Assembly: GCF_037042905.1 (NCBI RefSeq)
Contig: NC_087246.1
Location: 33,102,001 to 33,166,000 of the forward strand
Source of the DNA: Lytechinus pictus
Lineage: Eukaryota > Echinodermata > Echinoidea > Temnopleuroida > Toxopneustidae
Length of the DNA: 64,000 nucleotides
Direction of reading: 5' to 3'
Made by a program: the position numbers and the translations under genes. Numbering within the stretch: the stretch's first letter is position 1; each line of letters begins with the position of its first letter. This document shows, piece after piece, positions 43,901 through 53,218 of the stretch. The notes beneath the pieces are model-generated. The model saw nothing but the letters and a program-made list of their open reading frames with translations, made no database searches and was not told the DNA's origin.

Positions 43901-44101
43901 ATACGAGAGGTCCAATACTTCCACGGTGTTTGGTAGAGATTGTGGTACAAAGGTGAGGTTCAGACCAGTGCACTTTGCTGCGGTCTCTGTAATGGAATCA
44001 CATCGAAATTTTCCTGAGGCATCAACGCCAAGACGAACATTCCACAGAACAAGGAAAAGAATCAAACACAAGGTAGCCATTTTCAGCATTGAATTCATCA
44101 T
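40994..44101 (-). CDS. Toll-like receptor, single exon, 1035 aa (TLR-A)
   Basis: A type I membrane innate immune receptor. A hydrophobic signal peptide (likely from MLKMATLCLILFLVLW; nearby Met codons at 44101, 44098, 44089 and 44080) precedes a long series of leucine-rich repeats (LxxLxLSxNxI) with many N-glycosylation sites. One C-terminal LRR cap (CNCELVWFVHW...C...C) lies next to the membrane, the vertebrate-type single-cluster layout. The membrane span is at about residues 826-849 and the TIR domain at about 880-1035. Residues about 43-151 and 164-272 are a duplicated LRR block. In the TIR domain box 1 is degenerate (YQLNIMFHDDD), the BB loop reads GDEDLHLGMY without the usual Pro, and box 3 keeps FW. 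Intronless structure is typical of sea urchin TLRs. It is divergent from TLR-B and about 92% identical to it in the TIR domain. The reading frame is intact. Confidence 0.97.
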   Translation of the reverse strand: MMNSMLKMATLCLILFLVLWNVRLGVDASGKFRCDSITETAAKCTGLNLTFVPQSLPNTVEVLDLSYNNLTILHNESFETYNLIRILNISHNFIHAIESGSFGNLCRLEKLVLKNNAINEISENLFMNNPNILTLILSHNKLWKIPHLYGFSNNNRCKGATGVICTHLHLPSINQSLPNTLEALDLSYNKITVLHNESFQKYHLLRVLNIAHNSINVIEGNTFGNLHRLETVILENNVISEVPPSLFINNPNISTLILAHNNIRRIPHLNGLCLNKTLKGFSGISELRNLTLIDFSYNDLTSVEEKDFASFSNCFIHKFRLGYNELTSLPKRVFTKFSSVGTFDGRHVTLSKFEVSSFLGIKSMVEMTMEGSQIKCLVPLNDSTRILGDQLPKIKKLQLRKNEIKKVPRYAFLAFEYLQVLDLSVNRINYISNKSFCNMTMQNELNLSQNKINGLLYGAFACLRNLEYINLAQNRLYKFYPAFLTGCKSLKILDVSRNNINHIYHASWNTTNLHVLNLSANNFESIERFMFTGLSRLRILRLERNRELKIIAHDTFKDMKALEIITLDKIEKIVLNGTLADMRNLTFFNSSAVMHAVTITSPYQFTHTSALKTLDMSYTRISPKDLVNEETKESLFHGLVSLHTLILKGNNLQGLPDVSFMFSPLKQIKTLDLVRCHLRRIMSQVFKNLTGLEQLRLNSNDIAYISEHAFQNLQKLSHLLLQYNRINSIGKNLFKGTTNLKRLYLQENKITAIAPGTVFPPRLLRLNISQNILICNCELVWFVHWTRTATNVFFGPQNETLCSNNSFSELQNKPIWSFHPEEYCAINIILVTGVSIAIIIVIFLSLLVYHKRWWFNHKMFLLKLAILGYDEITEDADPSDYQYQLNIMFHDDDAEWVNENLKPALEERMPHLQNIAFGDEDLHLGMYYVNAVYYNLDNSFKTALLIGNKSVDDAWFMTKLRMAVEHMNDTKLDKIILIFLEDIHEANLPYLVRLLLSKNKPYLLVTEDEDGQELFWAQFEKEMRANKVINSVIPI

Positions 44102-44267
44102 TCACGTCTTCAAAATGATCACTTCTATCAGAACGATTCTGCAGAATGAAATCCTGAAAATGCCGCTCTCAGCTATGGAAAAGAGTATTCAAAGTGTGAA
44201 GAAGGAGTTTGAAATCGATTTTGCATAATGAAGAATTTTCAGAAGAACGTTCTTATTTATAGTACAC

Positions 44268-44275
44268 TTTTTATA
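44268..44275 (-). promoter_or_regulatory. Candidate TATA box of TLR-A
   Basis: TATAAAAA on the minus strand lies about 170 bases upstream of the TLR-A start region, with a second TATAAATA nearby at about 44254-44261. Suggestive only. Confidence 0.35.
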
Positions 44276-44820
44276 AGATTGTCATGCAACTACATCCATC
44301 AGATTTTGTTTTGATTAAAATGATGATAACCAGGTGATTCTTGCTTTTGGTTTCATAAAAAACGTTCTGAATTAAGGGAAGTAGTATTAATGTATTGTAA
44401 ATGGGGCTACCATGGCATAAGTTAATGACATTTATCATAATTATGTATAAATTTTTAAATTTGTTTCTATTCAGAGAGATAGGACATTATCAATTGATTG
44501 TTAATGATTCCAACTCGGTTTTATAATATATTATTAATAATATTCAGAGGCATTTTCAGTTGGGATAATCTAATGATGCACGCAACATTATTTAAATGCA
44601 GCTCATTCAGGATATAAAGAGGCAGTCAACTTTTGAAACATATAAACTGTAATGATTTTCTTTCTTGTATTATTGGCCCAATAATTTTCTGGTGGGATAC
44701 ACTAACTTTTGAGCACCACTGTAGAAGTGATATTGAGTTTCATATTTTAAGGCACAAGGTCTTCAGTAGATCAAAGGTTAAGGAGGTAAGTTTGGGTCAT
44801 GTGTATGATATGATATTTTT
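44276..44820. other. TLR-A upstream region
   Basis: AT-rich, no gene seen. It ends where satellite-bearing repeat copy d begins, about 720 bases upstream of TLR-A. Confidence 0.6.
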
Positions 44821-45924
44821 GTCTCACCTGCATAGCAGAGTGAGACTATAGGCGCCGCTTTTCCGACGGCGGCGGCGGCGTCAACACCAAATCTTAACCT
44901 AAGGTTAAGTTTTTTAAATGACAGCATAACTTAGAAAGTATATGGACCTAGTTCATGAAACGTGACCATGAGGTTAATCAAGTATTACTGAACATCCTGC
45001 CTGAGTTTCATGTCACATGACCAAGGTCAAAGGTCATTTAGGGTCAATGAACTTAGACCATGTTGGGGGAATCAACATCAAAATCTTAACCTAAGGTTAA
45101 GTTTTTGAAATGTCATCATAACTTAGAAAATATATGGACCTAGCTCATGAAACTTGGACATAAGGTCAATCAAGTATCACTGAACATCCTGCATGAGTTT
45201 CACGTCACATGACCAAGGTCAAAGGTCATTTAGGGTCAATGAACTTTGGCCGAATTGGGGGTATCTGTTGAATTACCATCATAACTTTGAAAGTTTATGG
45301 ATCTGGTTCATGAAACTTGGACATAATAGTAATCAAGTATTACTGAACATCCTGTGCAAGTTTCAGGTCACATGATCAAGGTCAAAGGTTATTTAGGGTC
45401 AATGAACTTTGGCCAAATTGGAGGTATTTGTTGAATTACCATCATAACTTTGAAAGTATGTTGGTCTAGTTCATAAAACTTGGACATAAGAGTAATCAAT
45501 TATCACTGAACATCCTGAGCACATTTTAGGTCACATGACCAAGGTCAAAGGTCAATGAACTTTGGCCATAATGGGGGTATCTGTTGAATTACCATCATAA
45601 CTTTGAAAGTTTATGGATCTGACTCATGAAACTTGGATATAAGAGTTATCAAGTATCACTGAACATCCTGTGCGAGTTTCAGGTAACATGATCAAGGTCA
45701 AAGGTCATGTAAGGTCAAAGAACTTTGGCCACGTTGGGGGTATTTGTTGAATTACCATCATATCTCTGTATAAAGTGTATTGGTCTAGTTCATAAAACGT
45801 GGAAATAAGAGTAACCAAGTATCACTGAACATCTTGTGCGAGTTATAGTAGCTTTCAAAGTCAGCACTGCTGCTATATTGAATTGTGTGATGCAGGTGAG
45901 ACTGCCAGAGGCATTCCACTTGTT
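44821..45924 (+). repeat. Satellite-bearing interspersed repeat, copy d (uninterrupted)
   Basis: This is the best full copy: GTCTCACCTGCATAGCAGAG at the start, ATGCAGGTGAGACTGCCAGA then GGCATTCCACTTG at the end, about 1.1 kb. It has about six internal units, four of them with exact AGGTCAAAGGTCA. It defines the family structure used to interpret the interrupted copies. Confidence 0.92.
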
Positions 45925-45973
45925 AGAATTAAAAACTCACCAAATCGTGTCTACACGAACTTGGCTACTGGTT

Positions 45974-46150
45974 GGTGTTTCATAAAGCCGTTCGTAAAGA
46001 TACGCACATCTTAACGCACGACTGAAACATGTTCTTAGGTCACACTCGTAAATCAATGACATAGGGCTATCATCACATAGCACAAGAAAGGATCACCAGT
46101 CGTGTGTAAAGTCATTCGTATCTTACGAACAGCTTTATGAAACACCCACC
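45974..46150. mobile_element. MITE of the TTTCATAAAGCTGTTCGTAAG family, copy 2
   Basis: GGTGTTTCATAAAGCCGTTC then GTAAAGATACG at the left pairs with CGTATCTTACGAACAGCTTT then ATGAAACACC at the right. Confidence 0.88.
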
Positions 46151-46554
46151 AGGTATATGTTGCTCATTGAATGGTTAGTCAGTTCATGAGTCTCTGGCTG
46201 ATTATTCAACTCCATAAATTTTCCAGCATTTATTCAAATCAAATAAGTCAAGGATCTGGATGACTTGCTGCAAAGCAGAATGGTGGGCATATTCTATCTT
46301 CATCAGAAAATCAAGTAGTAAGATTTTTTTATGGGACTGGAAATTGAAAGCTTTCTAGAACTTCAGGCTACGATTTGGTTAACACAAAGCCTGACATAAG
46401 CCGTGTATTCTAATGCCAAAGGCGTCACATGCGTAAAACATTCCCCATAGACTTGTGTGTTAAAATGGCACTTTTGACAAATTCATAAAAAATAAACATG
46501 AAATTAGAGGGTCGAATGTTTATTACCATTGGATAGGATATATGTCTGACATTC
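46151..46554. other. Spacer, no recognised feature
   Basis: AT-rich spacer between the MITE and the 8-bp-TSD transposon; no gene or repeat recognised. Confidence 0.6.
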
Positions 46555-46562
46555 CATATCTG

Positions 46563-48114
46563 CAAGCCTTGAAATAAGCGGGTGCTGAATTTAATTCGCG
46601 CTCATAAAGCCATCAATTGCGCCCATAAAGCCCCAAAATCATCAAAATTTTGACGACCGGGCGCAAATATTTTTTCCAGGTAATTGCGCCCGCCGTGAGT
46701 GAGCAGTGAAGCCATATTATACATGTAATTTAAATATCTGAAAAGCCAAAATCAAGTAACTTTCAATTTACGATAAGCACATGCAGTTTAAAATTGCCAA
46801 GTGCGTCTTTTTTTCTGTACCATAAAAAGTGAGCTACGTCCGTCTTTTTTTCTGTAATACATGTCCGCGCGTGCTTCCGGTAGCGGTAACAGTTTTTCCA
46901 TACTGCACCATGTGCAATTTCTAATGCACACATTTCCAGTTGGGATATCACAATTCTGCGATATAGTAATTCGAATTGCACAGGAGATAAATCCCTGTTC
47001 ACAGCACATACGATGTGCGAGTCTTTTATCCTCAATGTCGCCGACTTTGCTTGTCAAAATGGAGCCTTAATAATCCTTAATTGTTGTGAATTATAGCTTT
47101 TTAATTTCTTTCATGGAGAGGGGTAAATATCAGACAATAAATCATCAAACAAGGCTCCATCTAGTAAAAATAGGAGGACGCCGTGCACTTGAGTGTGGTG
47201 TTAGCTAGCTAGTTTGAGCTCATGTTCTCTGCCAGAGCTCTGGGTGAGAATTCTATCAGTAATGGCCTAAGTGATGGTGATTTTCCGTTTCAGATAGAGT
47301 TTAGATTTCATGTTAATTTTTGAAAACCGTCAAAAAACTTTATGATTTCTTCATTGTGATGAATATTTAAGTTATTAATGAATACATTTTCACCGAATTT
47401 AGACTCTCCCAGAATGAAAGGCAGTTTCTGTGGAGATCTGCGTTTTCAAATAACTTGTGAAAAACTTAAGCCAGGTACATTAACCTACAATACATGTACT
47501 TAGCCTGTGGCTATGTGCCGGAATTTGAATAGACTGAGTTAGATATTGATTTCATTTCTTCATTTCTTCATTTCTTTAACATAATTTATATGCAATCCAA
47601 GTGCACCTCACAGTCACAATCACACACAAACACTCACCCACACCCGTGATTCTAACCATGAAAAAAAACCTTAAAAATTATTTATTTTTTTCTAAATTTA
47701 TTATTATTTGATCTGAATTCTCTCTTTCTCCATCTCTCTCTTCTTTTTTTTTTTTGGGGGGGTTCATTGTTCGTGGTTCATTAAAGATGAAAAATAAATA
47801 AGCCCATGTGTGTGTGGTTGTAAAGGGGATGTGGAGTGAGGGTGTCAAAACACACTTAAACATTTAAATCTGATTTTTTAAATACGTTTGAATAAGCCTA
47901 ATACTTAGCATGCTATTCATGTACTAATTAAAAAATTGCAGGAGCTGCGCTTACTATAAACAAATTTGCGGTGTGGTTCACCGTTATATATATATTTTTT
48001 TAATTGCCCCTGGTTCCAGAAAATTGCCCCCGGTTCCTGTAAAAAGCCTGTGAGCCGGGGGCAATTTTTTTTGAAAAATTGCCCCTGGTCTGCAGCTGCT
48101 TATTTCAAGGCTTG
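46563..48114. mobile_element. 1552-bp hAT-like element, CATATCTG target duplication
   Basis: CAAGCCTTGAAATAAGC at the left and GCTTATTTCAAGGCTTG at the right (with the spacing CTGCTTATTT) are 16-base inverted repeats. CATATCTG flanks both sides exactly (46555-46562 and 48115-48122). Subterminal GCGCCCG / TTGCCCC motifs sit at the two ends. The 8-bp duplication and CAAG-type ends suggest hAT. There is no transposase; short frames at 46763-47070 look non-coding. It lies between the two TLR genes. Confidence 0.92.
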
Positions 48115-48122
48115 CATATCTG

Positions 48123-49110
48123 ACCAGAGAAGGGTATCGTAGCCAGCTCATTTTAAAAATAAATCGCAATTTATGAAGATAACTATGATGGGATCAAATT
48201 TATCAACTGAAACAGTAAAATAGCCCTAATTCTTTCGCTAGCCAAAAAATAGTTCCAAAGTCATTTTATATCTTCCCAATTTGGACAAAGGAACTTCAAT
48301 AGTTACCGTTTCTAGAATCAGTGTTAGATTTTCAATTATATCCATACACTTTTGTCAATCAGCAATATCAAATTGAAAAAAAATTGAATGTGTTGGGTCG
48401 AACGAATATCTGTAGCCCTCCTGTTGTAATTAGGCTCATGGAACCCAAAGTCATGGCATTTTTGCCACTTCTCTCTTTTCCAGTAATTTTTCATGAATAA
48501 CTCATATCTTCTCTCTCTCTGTCTCTCTCTCTCTCTCTCTCTCACACCCACACACAAATGTTCATGAGGGCAATTTTTTTCAGAAATATGTTCTAGTTTA
48601 TAACCAATGGATGGCTTTGGTGTCGGAAGGAATGTGGTCAACCAAGATTATTATAAAATCTAACTATGCTCTCTACATCAGAGGACACCTTGTTTGATTC
48701 TGAATCAAGGACCCTTTTTTTTTAACTCTACCCATATCAACAGATGATAAGGGACCATCTGCAATGGATCGCAAACTACATGTAAGGATGTGTGAGGTAA
48801 ACTTTTATTTGTGTCTTTGTGTTAAATGTGGAGATTGTGTGTAAGTCCTTGGTTGCCAGTGTGGGTACATAAAAGTGCAGACTCATGCACTCACACATGC
48901 ACACCCACACATACACACCTCAGCATTCTAAGGTCTATTTGTGATCAAATGGCAACTTTCCATGTTGCATCCCCGAGAGAAAAAGATAAATATTTTTAAA
49001 GTTGTTAACTTCCCATTACGTTAAACCCCCGTTTGAGAACGTACCGCAGTTCAGATTGCAAACTGCGGTATTTCACCCCATTTTGCATTTGAAAATCTAA
49101 AACATCATTT
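48123..49110. other. TLR-B upstream region, microsatellites only
   Basis: It contains a CTCTCT run at about 48509-48542 and CA-rich stretches at 48545-48560 and 48885-48920. No gene is seen. Confidence 0.65.
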
Positions 49111-49120
49111 CCAAGCCCAG

Positions 49121-49262
49121 GGGGCCGTTTCATAAAGCTGTTCGTAAGTTAAGAGCGACTTAAAGAGCGACTGGTGATTATCGCCAATGGTGTGTACCAT
49201 TTACCGCAAGACAGGATCACCAGTCGCTCTTAACTTACGAACAGCTTTATGAAACACCCGCC
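49121..49262. mobile_element. MITE of the TTTCATAAAGCTGTTCGTAAG family, copy 3
   Basis: GGGGCCGTTTCATAAAGCTG then TTCGTAAGTTAAGAGCGACT at the left pairs with AGTCGCTCTTAACTTACGAA then CAGCTTTATGAAACACCC at the right. It is the most compact and best-paired copy in the window. Confidence 0.9.
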
Positions 49263-50022
49263 TGATCAACCCCGCTTGGCCAGGTAATCCCCGCTGTCTC
49301 AATTTCACCTCCACAGGCCAGATTATGAGCGTTGAGCCAAGGACGAAATGATAAACAACAGCTGTGCTATTACGTAAGACTTCTCTGCCTGTAGTAGGAC
49401 CTTCTGAATGAAATTATTGTATTCGATATTTAATCACGTTTTCAAAGGCATATTGTATTCAGAAATTTAATGTTAGTTCATTTTTAATTTCGAACGAAAA
49501 AAAATCGACCTCGAAATAAAGAAAGTAAGCGAATAGAAATGACGTCATGCTCCGGGTCTGCACTCAGCGCTGCGCATGCATCCCATCGTGTGTGGCCCCC
49601 TGCTGTGACTGTATATGCCGGGCTGTTGTGTTATCTTCGGACCGAGGTCAAGAAACAGGTGTTTTGATACTTACATTGCATGCTTGGGGCAGTAGGGTTT
49701 GTCGTACTTGGAGAAAAGAATTTATTGCAAGGGAAACTGGGGTATAGTGTTCTCAAATGGAGGTTTTTCGTCATGCTTTTATGATCAAGTGCTTGATTTT
49801 TTTTATTATTGTGTGAAAAGGAAATGAGTATTAAGCTCTGGACGAGGGACACTTGAAATTCAATCTAACTCAGTCACTTGACAAAATGTATGATAAAAGT
49901 GAATTGTGTTCCATTGTCTCAAGCTTTATTATCAAATACAACTCGTGTTGCATCATCATTTATCATACATTTCCTGTAACAGATGGCAGCATTTTGGAAG
50001 TATCACATGAACTGAGTATATT
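49263..50022. other. TLR-B proximal upstream region
   Basis: No gene recognised. ATGATCATTTTTCAG ending at 50040 looks like a splice acceptor, so the TLR-B message probably has a separate 5' UTR exon somewhere in this or the preceding region, which I cannot pinpoint. Confidence 0.5.
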
Positions 50023-53000
50023 ATGCTGATCATTTTTCAGATTTTGGTGATGTTCAAAATGGCAGGTTGTAGATTGTGTTTGGTCATTTGCCTTGCTATG
50101 TGGAATATAGGACTTGGAGTGAATAATTTAGGAGACAAAAGATGTACTTTCGACATCCATATTTCGACAGCCATATGTTCCCATCTGAACCTCACATCCG
50201 TACCACATTCTCTACCGAAAACTTTGGAGGTATTGGACCTGTCATATAACAACATAACAGTACTCCGCAATGAATCATTTGATAAGTACAACCTGATTCG
50301 GATTCTGAACATCTCTCACAATTTCATCCATGTCATCGAGAGCGGCTCCTTTGGAAATCTCTGCAGACTAGAGACACTTAAATTGAAACACAATGCAATA
50401 AATGAAACAGCTGAAAATTTGTTTATTAACAATCCAAACATTTCAACTTTGATCCTGTCTTACAACAAACTCTGGAAAATTCCACATCTTAATGGATTCA
50501 GTAATAACAACAAATGCAAAGGAGTCGCTGGAGTTATATGCACTCATCTGCACCTCACATCCATTAACCAATCTCTACCAAACACACTGGAGGTATTGGA
50601 CCTGTCATATAACAAGATAACAGTACTCCACAATGAATCATTTCAAAAGTACCATCTGCTTCGGATCCTGAATATTACTCACAATTCCATCAATGTCATC
50701 GAGGGCAACACTTTTGGAAATCTCCCAAGACTTGAAAAGGTCATTCTTGATAACAACGTCATAAGTGAAGTGCCCCCATCTTTGTTCATTAATAATCCAA
50801 ATATTTCAACTTTGATTCTGGCTCATAACAATATCAGGAGAATTCCACATCTTAATGGACTTTGTCTCAACAAGACACCAAAAGGATTTACTGGAATTTC
50901 AGAGCTGAGAAATCTAACTTTGATTGATTTTTCATACAATAATTTGACATCCGTTGAAGGAAAAGACTTTGCATCTTTCAGTAACTGCTCTATTCACGAA
51001 TTCAAACTGGGATATAATGAATTGACAAGTCTTCCAAAGAGAGTTTTCAATAAATTTTCTTCAGTTGGGACATTTGATGGGAGACATGTAAACCTCAGCA
51101 AATTTGAGGTTTCTTCCTTTTTAGGAATTAAGAGTATGATAGAGATGACACTGGAACGATCACAAATCAATTGTCTTGTTCCACTGAATGATTCCACTCG
51201 TATCCACAGAGACCAACTTCCTAAAATAAAAAAACTGCAATTAAGACTAAATAAAATAGAAGAAGTCCCTCACTATGCCTTCTTGGCATTTGAATACCTG
51301 CAAGTTCTTGATTTAAGTGTGAACAGAATAAATTATATTTCAAACAAATCTTTTTGTAACATGACAATGCAGAATGAATTGAATCTTTCTCAAAACAAAC
51401 TCATTGGTCTTTTGTACGGTGCTTTCTCATGTCTCAGAAATCTGGAATATGTCAACTTGGCACAAAACAGATTGAATGAATTTGACCCTGCATGGTTTAC
51501 TGGTTGCAAATCACTGAAAATTCTGAACGTTTCCAGAAACAACATCGTCAATATTAAATATGGTTCCTGGAACACCACTAACTTGCAGATACTTGACTTT
51601 TCTTCAAATAATCTTAAGTCCATTGGAAGATCCATGTTTACTGGTCTATCTCGTTTAAGGATTCTGAGATTAGGAAGGAATCGAGAACTAAAGATAATTG
51701 CTCAGGATCCCTTCAAAGGAATGACAGCTCTTGAGAATCTTACATTGAATAACATAGGTAGATTTGTTCTGAATGGTACTCTTGCTGACTTGAGGAATCT
51801 GACTTTCTTTGACTGCTCCTTCCTTATTCGTGAGGTAAAGGTTGCCTCCATTCACCAGTTTACACACACCTCAGCATTAAAAACATTAGACATGTCTTTC
51901 ACTCATATTTCTCCTGATGATTTGGTGAATAAGGAAATAAAAGAATCATTATTTCATGGGCTGGTATCGCTTCACACTCTTAAATTAAGAGGAAATAACC
52001 TCCAAGATTTGCCCGAGGTGTCTTTCATGTTTTCTCCTCTACAACAAATGAAAAAACTTGATTTGGTTCGCTGTAACCTGCAAAGGATTACGTCACAGGT
52101 TTTTAAGAATTTGGGAGGCCTTGAAGAGCTTCTACTGAATACTAACAGCATTGTGTACATATCTGAATATGCATTCCAAAATTTGCAAAATTTGTCTAGT
52201 TTACTTCTGCAATACAACAGAATATATTCAATAGGGAAAAATTTGTTCAAAGGCACAACTAATCTTAAGCGGTTGTACCTACAAGAAAACAAGATAACTA
52301 CAATTGAACCTGGTACAGTATTTCCACCTCGGTTGCTAAGACTGAATATATCAGGAAACATACTGATCTGTAATTGTGAACTAGCTTGGTTTGTCCACTG
52401 GACACGTACTGCTACCAATGTTTCCTTCGGACCCCAGAATGAAACTCTTTGTTCCAATAATTCATTCAGTGAACTTCAAAACAAACCTATTTGGTCATTT
52501 CATCCAGAAGAATACTGTGGAATCAACATCATTCTAGTTACTGGTGTAAGTATTGCAATCATCATAGTGATGTTCCTCTCTCTTCTGGTATACCATAAGC
52601 GCTGGTGGTTCAATCACAAGATGTTCCTTCTAAAACTAGCCATCCTTGGCTATGATGAAATCACAGAGGATGCTGATCCAAGTGACTATCAATACCAGCT
52701 TAACATCATGTTCCATGACGATGATGCAGAGTGGGTAAATGAAAACCTAAAGCCGGCACTTGAAGAAAGGATGCCTCATCTGCAGAACATAGCCTTTGGA
52801 GACGAAGATCTTCATTTGGGGATGTACTATCTAAATGCTTTACATCATAACATTGATAATAGCTTCAAGACAGTTTTGTTGATAAGTAACAAGTCAGAGG
52901 ATGATGCTTGGTTCATGACCAAGCTAAGAATGGCTGTTGAGCATGTGAACGACACCAAGTTAGACAAGATCATCTTGATATTCTTAGAGGACATCCATGA

Positions 53001-53154
53001 AGCCAGTTTACCATATCTTGTAAGACTCTTGCTAAGTAGAAACAAACCTTATTTGTTGGTTACAGAAGATGAAGACGGTCAAGAGTTGTTTTGGGCTCAG
53101 TTTGAAAAAGAAATGAGAGTAAACAAGGTTATTAATAGTGTAATTCCCATATAA
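50023..53154 (+). CDS. Toll-like receptor, single coding exon, 1043 aa (TLR-B)
   Basis: Same class as TLR-A, transcribed away from it. The open frame begins at 50023, but TTTTTCAG at 50033-50040 is a likely acceptor, and comparison with TLR-A favours a start at 50050 (MFKMAGCRLC) or 50059 (MAGCRLC), about 1031-1034 residues. Features (numbered from 50023): signal peptide to about 33; duplicated LRR blocks at about 51-159 and 172-280; further LRRs to about 780; LRR C-terminal cap 783-832 (CNCELAWFVHW...C...C); membrane span about 834-857 followed by basic YHKRWWF; TIR domain about 888-1043. TIR box 1 is degenerate (YQLNIMFHDDD), the BB loop is FGDEDLHLGMYY lacking the usual Pro, and box 3 FWAQF is kept. 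The frame is intact, suggesting an active gene. It likely senses an unknown ligand; signalling through MyD88-type adaptors is family knowledge, not shown here. Confidence 0.97.
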   Translation: MLIIFQILVMFKMAGCRLCLVICLAMWNIGLGVNNLGDKRCTFDIHISTAICSHLNLTSVPHSLPKTLEVLDLSYNNITVLRNESFDKYNLIRILNISHNFIHVIESGSFGNLCRLETLKLKHNAINETAENLFINNPNISTLILSYNKLWKIPHLNGFSNNNKCKGVAGVICTHLHLTSINQSLPNTLEVLDLSYNKITVLHNESFQKYHLLRILNITHNSINVIEGNTFGNLPRLEKVILDNNVISEVPPSLFINNPNISTLILAHNNIRRIPHLNGLCLNKTPKGFTGISELRNLTLIDFSYNNLTSVEGKDFASFSNCSIHEFKLGYNELTSLPKRVFNKFSSVGTFDGRHVNLSKFEVSSFLGIKSMIEMTLERSQINCLVPLNDSTRIHRDQLPKIKKLQLRLNKIEEVPHYAFLAFEYLQVLDLSVNRINYISNKSFCNMTMQNELNLSQNKLIGLLYGAFSCLRNLEYVNLAQNRLNEFDPAWFTGCKSLKILNVSRNNIVNIKYGSWNTTNLQILDFSSNNLKSIGRSMFTGLSRLRILRLGRNRELKIIAQDPFKGMTALENLTLNNIGRFVLNGTLADLRNLTFFDCSFLIREVKVASIHQFTHTSALKTLDMSFTHISPDDLVNKEIKESLFHGLVSLHTLKLRGNNLQDLPEVSFMFSPLQQMKKLDLVRCNLQRITSQVFKNLGGLEELLLNTNSIVYISEYAFQNLQNLSSLLLQYNRIYSIGKNLFKGTTNLKRLYLQENKITTIEPGTVFPPRLLRLNISGNILICNCELAWFVHWTRTATNVSFGPQNETLCSNNSFSELQNKPIWSFHPEEYCGINIILVTGVSIAIIIVMFLSLLVYHKRWWFNHKMFLLKLAILGYDEITEDADPSDYQYQLNIMFHDDDAEWVNENLKPALEERMPHLQNIAFGDEDLHLGMYYLNALHHNIDNSFKTVLLISNKSEDDAWFMTKLRMAVEHVNDTKLDKIILIFLEDIHEASLPYLVRLLLSRNKPYLLVTEDEDGQELFWAQFEKEMRVNKVINSVIPI

Positions 53155-53218
53155 ATAAGTTTTTGATAAAAAATGATTTTTTAATTCCTCAAGGTGTGTG
53201 CATCTTGATTTTTGTTTG

